Shown here in pieces: positions 59,651-64,000 of a DNA stretch of 64,000 nucleotides. Positions within the stretch are counted from its first letter, which is position 1, and each line of letters starts with the position of its first letter. The notes beneath the pieces are model-generated. The model was not told where the DNA came from. It was given only the letters and a program-made list of their open reading frames with translations, and made no database searches. The DNA lies in the NCBI GenBank assembly GCA_039707655.1, contig CM077670.1:148966001-149030000 (forward strand), read 5' to 3'. The position numbers and the translations under genes were made by a program. Origin of the DNA: Elymus sibiricus. Its lineage: Eukaryota > Streptophyta > Magnoliopsida > Poales > Poaceae.

Positions 59651-60761
59651 CATACAAATGTCTCAGCTAATTTTAGCCAAGCAAAACTTGCCGATTCAGC
59701 AAGTGTTGAGCAGACGAACTGCAGATTTGGGAAGGAGTGAGATGCAGGGGGTCCTTCGGCGAACTGCACGAGGCATTTGGAAAGTGCTGAGCAGACGCAC
59801 GGCGTTGCATCAGCACGGGAGGCCGAGGGTTGGGGCGGACTGGACGCATGGCCGGCGGAGGCGGACTACACGCAGATGCACTCCGCACCGCAGGGGCATG
59901 TGGCGTGAACTGCACGGTGCATTTGGACCAGGGCGGCCCGGTGGCATAGATACCAGGGGGGCTTGTGCGCCCGTGGCCGGCGAGGTAAGGGCTGAGGCCG
60001 ACGAGGAGGCATGCGTAGAGGGAAGGGAGGCTCCGGCGTGTGGCCGAGCTAGGTGCTGCCCGAGCTCGAGGCAGAGGAAGAGGAGGGGCCTCTCTGTGAC
60101 CCCGTGGTCTTCTTGGATCCTGGACCAGAGAAGGTCATGGCGGTGACGGTGTGGAGGTGGGGGGAAAGAGTGCAGCGGGGAGGTAGGGGAACGATTTGGT
60201 CGCGGGGTATGCCGGATCCGGGGCTTGACGCGGCGACGGCCGACATAGATGACGTCGCCAGTGGCCTGGATCCGGTGCTCATGGCGCTCGTCAACGCGGG
60301 GGAGGGACCGCTGTTGGATCTACAGTGGAAGGCAGCCACCTCCGCCTCGATCTGGCCTCCCTCCACCTGATTCCCGCCGGGTCTGTGTGGATCCGGGGTC
60401 AGGGGAGGTTTGGCCGGCGCCGTCGGCCGGCCTGAGCTCCATGAGGAGCACGACCCGTGTCGTCGCATCGGGGGAGGCCTCACCGGAGAGGATGGAGAGG
60501 GAAGCCGCCTGCTCCCTAGAGCGGGGTAGGGTGAGGAGCGCGGGGCGGGGCGGCGCTGCGGCGCGTGGGGGGCGCCTCGCTGGGTTGCGGGAGGAGGAGG
60601 CTAGAGATAGGGAGGGAGTGCGGGAGAAGGTGCAGTTGGGGGAGGTAGGTGGCGAGCTCGGGTGGGGGCGTGGGGAAGAAGGTGGGGCGTGCATGTGGGA
60701 TGGGGTGGGGTGGCATTTTTTCTGTTCGGGTTAGGTGAGGGCGAGTGATCGTGGGTTAGGG
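59651..60761. other. GC-rich segment in element A, possible captured gene piece
   Basis: GC content jumps sharply, with long open frames on both strands (59658-60146 plus, 60483-60049 minus). Codon-like G/C-ending triplets and 5'-UTR/first-exon composition resemble grass gene starts, as seen in Pack-MULEs. Translations are low-complexity (Arg/Gly or Pro/Ser-rich) and I recognise no domain, so this is not a supported gene. Confidence 0.35.
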
Positions 60762-60950
60762 TGTTGGCAGAATAAGGAAAAGATGGTAGAATAAGGTCTT
60801 AAGGGGGTTGGTAGAATAGACCCACCCTATATATATATATATATAAAATTTGTCATATATATATTTATATATATATATATATAGGGTGGGTCTATTCTAC
60901 CAACCCCCTTAAGACCTTATTCTACCATCTTTTCCCTTATTCTGCCAACA
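60762..60950. repeat. 68-bp inverted repeat around a 52-bp AT spacer (facing MULE termini)
   Basis: The left arm 60762-60829 and right arm 60882-60950 are reverse complements except for one indel (TTTTCC versus TTTTCCC). From the spacer outwards both read TAGGGTGGGTCTATTCTACC and end TTATTCTGCCAACA. The spacer is almost pure (AT)n. This is either two elements of one family inserted next to each other in an AT tract or one foldback structure. Confidence 0.9.
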
Positions 60951-60959
60951 ACCCCACCT

Positions 60960-61300
60960 GAGCGCCGCCGCCCCTCCCCTCCCCGCCTCCTACCGCGGGA
61001 GCGGCCTGGGAGCGCCGGCGCCTCTCTCCTCCCCGCCTTCTTCCGCCGCAGCAGCCGGCATCGATGCGGCCCCTCTCCTCCCCGCTTTCTCCCGCGGCAG
61101 CGGCCTGGGAGCACCGCCGCCCCACACCTCCCGGCCTTCTTCCGTGGCGGCGGCCTAGGCAGCGGCCTCGGAGCGCCGCCGCCCCTTTCCTCCCGGCCTT
61201 CTTCCGCGGCAGCAGCCTCGGAGCGCCGCCCCCTCACTCCACCCGGCCTAGGCAGCAGCCTCGGAGCGCCGCCCCCTCACTCCACCTTGGTGCTGCCTCG
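60960..61300. repeat. about 50-bp GC-rich minisatellite, about 7 units
   Basis: Units start near 60960, 61010, 61060, 61109, 61171, 61221 and 61263 with GAGCGCCGCCGCCCC, followed by CTCCCCGCCTTCTTCCGCGG and CAGCAGCC. It lies between the terminal repeat and the first exon of MULE B. Minus-strand open frames are a product of the repeat. Confidence 0.8.
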
Positions 61301-61881
61301 ACATTGCACCAGTTCGACGAAGAAGAAGTGCTCGCAAGGCTGCTTCCTCCGCGGCTAGTTCTTGGATGCAAACTTCGACGAGGTTCTGCTCGAAACCTCC
61401 ATCTCCACTGACGTTAAGTCAAGTTCAAATCGCGCATGAAATACTCAAGAAGGCCAAGCTCAAGTGGGCTGCAAGGGCAAGTGGACTGCAGACGGAAGTG
61501 AAGGGAACTTCATGCAAACGCAAAGACGGGCTGCAACATAAGGTAAGCAGTTCACCTCTTCTCCGCTATCAGTTTAGTTATTCGGCCAATGCAGTGCATG
61601 AGGTCCAGTACGTCCCTAAAGGCGATGCAGTGCGTTTATTTCAATTCACCTTGAATAATGATGCAGTCCGATAGCTCGATTATGTAGTGCGGTTGCATAG
61701 GTTCACCTTGAATAATGATGCAGTGCGGTTGCTTCAGTTCGCATTGCGTGATGATGCAGTCCGTCTACATTAGTTCGCAGTGCTATTTATAAAGGCATTG
61801 CAGTTCGCATAATTCAGTTCATTTCACCTGACAATGCAGCTCGGCCGTTTTGTGCAGGAAGTTCAGTTCACCAGACAAAAA

Positions 61882-64000
61882 ATGCCGCGGATAATTCACA
61901 ACCCAAAGCCCCTGAACTACAGGATGAGCCAAGCTTCTGGAAACACAGGATGGGTAACTCCTGAGATACCTCGAGGATTCTACACTACAACAAACAGGGT
62001 GCAATACTCTTCGGAAGAAGATTTTTTCCAGCAAGAAGAGGTGGTGGAAGATGACGACGATGTCACCTTCATGTGGGAGGGCACTCATCAACAGGATGAT
62101 GATGACGATGATGATGACGATGACAATGAGCCAATAATAGTTCTCGAGCCAGAGTACAAGCACGAGTTCACTACATTTGGACAGAATGTCCGAACAGACA
62201 ACGATGATGCTATTGGCCATGATGGTGAAGGTGATGATGATGAAGATGTGCCGCCGCTCCAACAATTTCAAACCAATCAAGTGAGAGATCACCACAACAC
62301 TGGACTACCACCGCGTCCACCTGCTGCACCACAAAATAGAGCTCCGCGTGCACCTCCAGCATCAAGTTCAAGACATCGACCACCAAGGGTGCCTCGGCGA
62401 GAAGTCAACAGCAGGAACAAGTCTTCCTCGCTACTGCCACCGCGAGATCCTCAACTACACAGATCTATTATAACACCACCGTGTCCAATACAACCCGGCG
62501 AGCTGCAAACGCCATCGTATGAAAGAGAGTACACCCATGTATGTGTTTCTGGCCTGAGAAATTATAATATTCCAGTCCATTGAGAAAAGCAGCGCACTTA
62601 CATTCCATGTGAAGTTTGTTGCAATATCTAATGCAGTCAACTATTCGAAAACTTAACAATATGCAGTCCTCTTATTTATAATAGAACAGTACACTTAGTC
62701 TGATAGAGCAGTGCACTTAGTCTCTAACAAATGTGACAAAAGATAATTCTGTCATAAACAAATTCAAAAATATGATGATGCAATTTTTTCCTAATATGGT
62801 TTACGACAAATGCTCCCTTGCAGAATAAAAACATGCCGTCAAACCTGATACCTGTCGCTGGAATGAAGTTCAGCTCGTACGACAATGCATGGGAGTTTTA
62901 CAATACTTATGCTAGACCTGCAGGTTTTGGCATACGCCAAAGGTCGAACCACAAGACATATAACTACATTGTCTGCTCCAGAGAAGGGAAGCACAAAGAG
63001 ACTATTGCAGAACATGACCAAAAACGTGCGAAGACATCAAAAAGGACTGGTTGCCGAGCAAGAATTAGAGTGAAAGAGAGGAAGAAAGGGAGCTTTGTGA
63101 TAGAGAAGGTTGAGCTCAAGCACAATCACAAGATGCTCGAAAGCCCCGGGATGCTTTTGCACCTGCACTCACACAAAAGAGATGATCCTTTGATTGACCA
63201 GTTGGTGAAGGACATGCAGCTGGACAACCACACACACTCACAGATGATGTCAACACTGTCGCGTATGTCCAGTGGTCTGCACTTCATGGGGCATACTAGC
63301 CGCGACTGGGTCAACAAGTAAGCACATCACATAACATCTCCCTTGAGCATTATTTGGGTAATTATTTACCGTTTTGATAAGATAAGTTTGCATTGTGTTT
63401 GAAATGCAGAAAACAACAGTTTGCAAGAGAGGAGTCTCAAGATGACGTCAAGAAACTTCTAGGTTTCTTTGAGAAGATGAAGAAGATCAACCCAGAGTTC
63501 TTCTATGATTACGACGTCGATGCAGATAAACGTGTAAGGAACGTCTTCTGGGCCAACACAAGTTGCAGAGGATTGTATGAAGATTTCGGAGACTGCGTGA
63601 TATTCGACACGACATATAAAACGAATAAGTTCCACATGCCACTAGGAGTATTTGTGGGAGTGAACCATCATCTCCAGAGCACGATCTTTGCTGTCGCCCT
63701 TGTGCGAGATGAAATGATCTCGTCGTTCGAATGGGTATTCAAAACATTCTTGAGATGCATGAACTACAAGCCGCCAATCTGCATGCTCACAGGTACAATA
63801 CAATACCTGTGTACTTACATTTGTTTGGTCCACTTCTATTTCTTCCGTCTTTCTTGCACATGGACAACTTAATAAAAATACACTACTTGTGCCTCTCAGA
63901 CCAATGTTCTTCGATGAAGGCAGCATTAAAAACTAGCCTACCAGATACATTGCACAAGTTGTGTCGGTGGCACATCATGAAGAAGTACAAAGACCACCTC
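61882..64000 (+). CDS. FAR1-domain MULE transposase (N-terminal 545 residues visible)
   Basis: Coding exons are 61882-62538, 62824-63317, 63410-63792 and 63900-beyond the edge. All junctions are GT...AG and in phase, and no premature stop is present. Exon 1 is an acidic leader with a run of ten Asp. Exon 2 is the FAR1 zinc domain (YIVCSREGK, TGCRARIRV, LKHNHKM giving C-C-H-x-H). Exon 3 begins the MULE DDE domain: FDTTYKTNKFHMPLGVFVG has the first Asp. LTDQ across the exon 3-4 junction has the second, then CRWHIMKK. The third acidic residue lies outside. The protein would cut and join element ends in the nucleus. A 5' non-coding exon is inferred (donor 61543, acceptor before 61858). FAR1/FHY3 factors are domesticated relatives, but the terminal repeats favour a live-type transposon here. 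Confidence 0.85.

Larger units (their letters stand above)
57546..60829. mobile_element. MULE-like element A (non-autonomous, no transposase seen)
   Basis: The right end is a long inverted-repeat terminus (60762-60829) that is the near-perfect mirror of the left end of MULE B. Throughout 57580-59920 the motif GTGAAC[CT]GCA / GAACTGCAC recurs about 25 times in one orientation. MULE B carries the opposite orientation (GCAGTTCAC, GCAGTGCGG) next to its own end, so A and B belong to one family. The left end differs (palindrome at 57544) and may be truncated. A has no transposase. Its 3' half is GC-rich. Confidence 0.55.
60882..64000 (+). mobile_element. MULE B with FAR1-type transposase (continues off the right edge)
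   Basis: It starts TAGGGTGGGTCTATTCTACC (terminal inverted repeat) beside an AT tract. The order is terminal repeat, a GC-rich minisatellite, a non-coding exon with a donor at 61543, and a transposase gene with coding exons from 61882. Subterminal GCAGTTCAC / GCAGTGCGGTT motifs lie at 61545-61860. The 3' end is outside the window. Confidence 0.75.

Noticed and set aside
60917..61237. Minus-strand Arg/Gly-rich open frame
   Set aside because: Product of the 50-bp GC-rich minisatellite next to the MULE terminus.
1..64000. Host single-copy genes, tRNA or rRNA genes
   Set aside because: I looked for domain-bearing exons outside transposon contexts and for cloverleaf-like segments. Everything coding-like falls inside an element and no RNA gene was recognised by eye. 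A covariance-model scan would be needed to exclude tRNAs.

Overview
This window looks like intergenic DNA from a large grass genome, most probably a Triticeae species (wheat, barley or rye type). I base this on very dense nested LTR retrotransposons, LTRs of 4-5 kb, CACTA elements, Tourist/hAT MITEs and MULEs. I recognise no host single-copy gene. Almost every base can be assigned to a transposable element, and insertion order can be read from target-site duplications (TSDs).

Layout from left to right. Positions 1-2389 hold the 5' LTR and gag of a Gypsy element on the minus strand, inserted in the coding part of CACTA-1 (2390-11163). CACTA-1 carries a decayed TNP/Transposase_24-type gene and a Ulp1/C48 protease-like gene, split by a probable 4-kb solo LTR (4853-8891). 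After about 100 bp of spacer, the first 97 bp of CACTA-2 (11266) is broken by element H, a Copia-like minus-strand LTR element running from 11363 to about 57523. Its 3' LTR is cut twice: by element G (11647-47743, TSD GCAAC/GCAGC) and by CACTA-3 (48824-52075, TSD TAT).

Element G is a Gypsy element that has lost RT, RNase H and integrase. It was itself hit by a LARD-type element with LTRs of 4.4-4.9 kb (13257-25849, TSD TACTT; its left LTR contains a Tourist-like MITE) and by a Tat-lineage Gypsy element (31644-44705, TSD CACGG). Nesting is therefore five deep (CACTA-2 > H > G > LARD > MITE).

The right end (57546-64000) holds two MULE-like elements facing each other across a 68-bp inverted repeat. 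The right one encodes a FAR1-domain MULE transposase whose visible exons have no premature stop, making it the only well preserved transposase gene here.

The most interesting pattern is that all three internal-sequence-bearing retrotransposons (G, Tat and H) carry a large extra gene that is not gag-pol. Each shows a TATA-like promoter of its own, and the G and Tat copies have introns. In G and Tat the extra gene is antisense to gag-pol, starts with Met-Ala-Pro-Lys and contains a 'putative gypsy type transposon' (Transposase_28-like) domain followed by acidic and coiled-coil regions. G kept this gene while losing pol. The Tat element also has a leader ORF upstream of gag. Its 2015-codon gag-pol is a single frame broken only by nine stops, all explicable as CAG to TAG or CGA to TGA, as expected for methylcytosine decay at CHG and CG sites.
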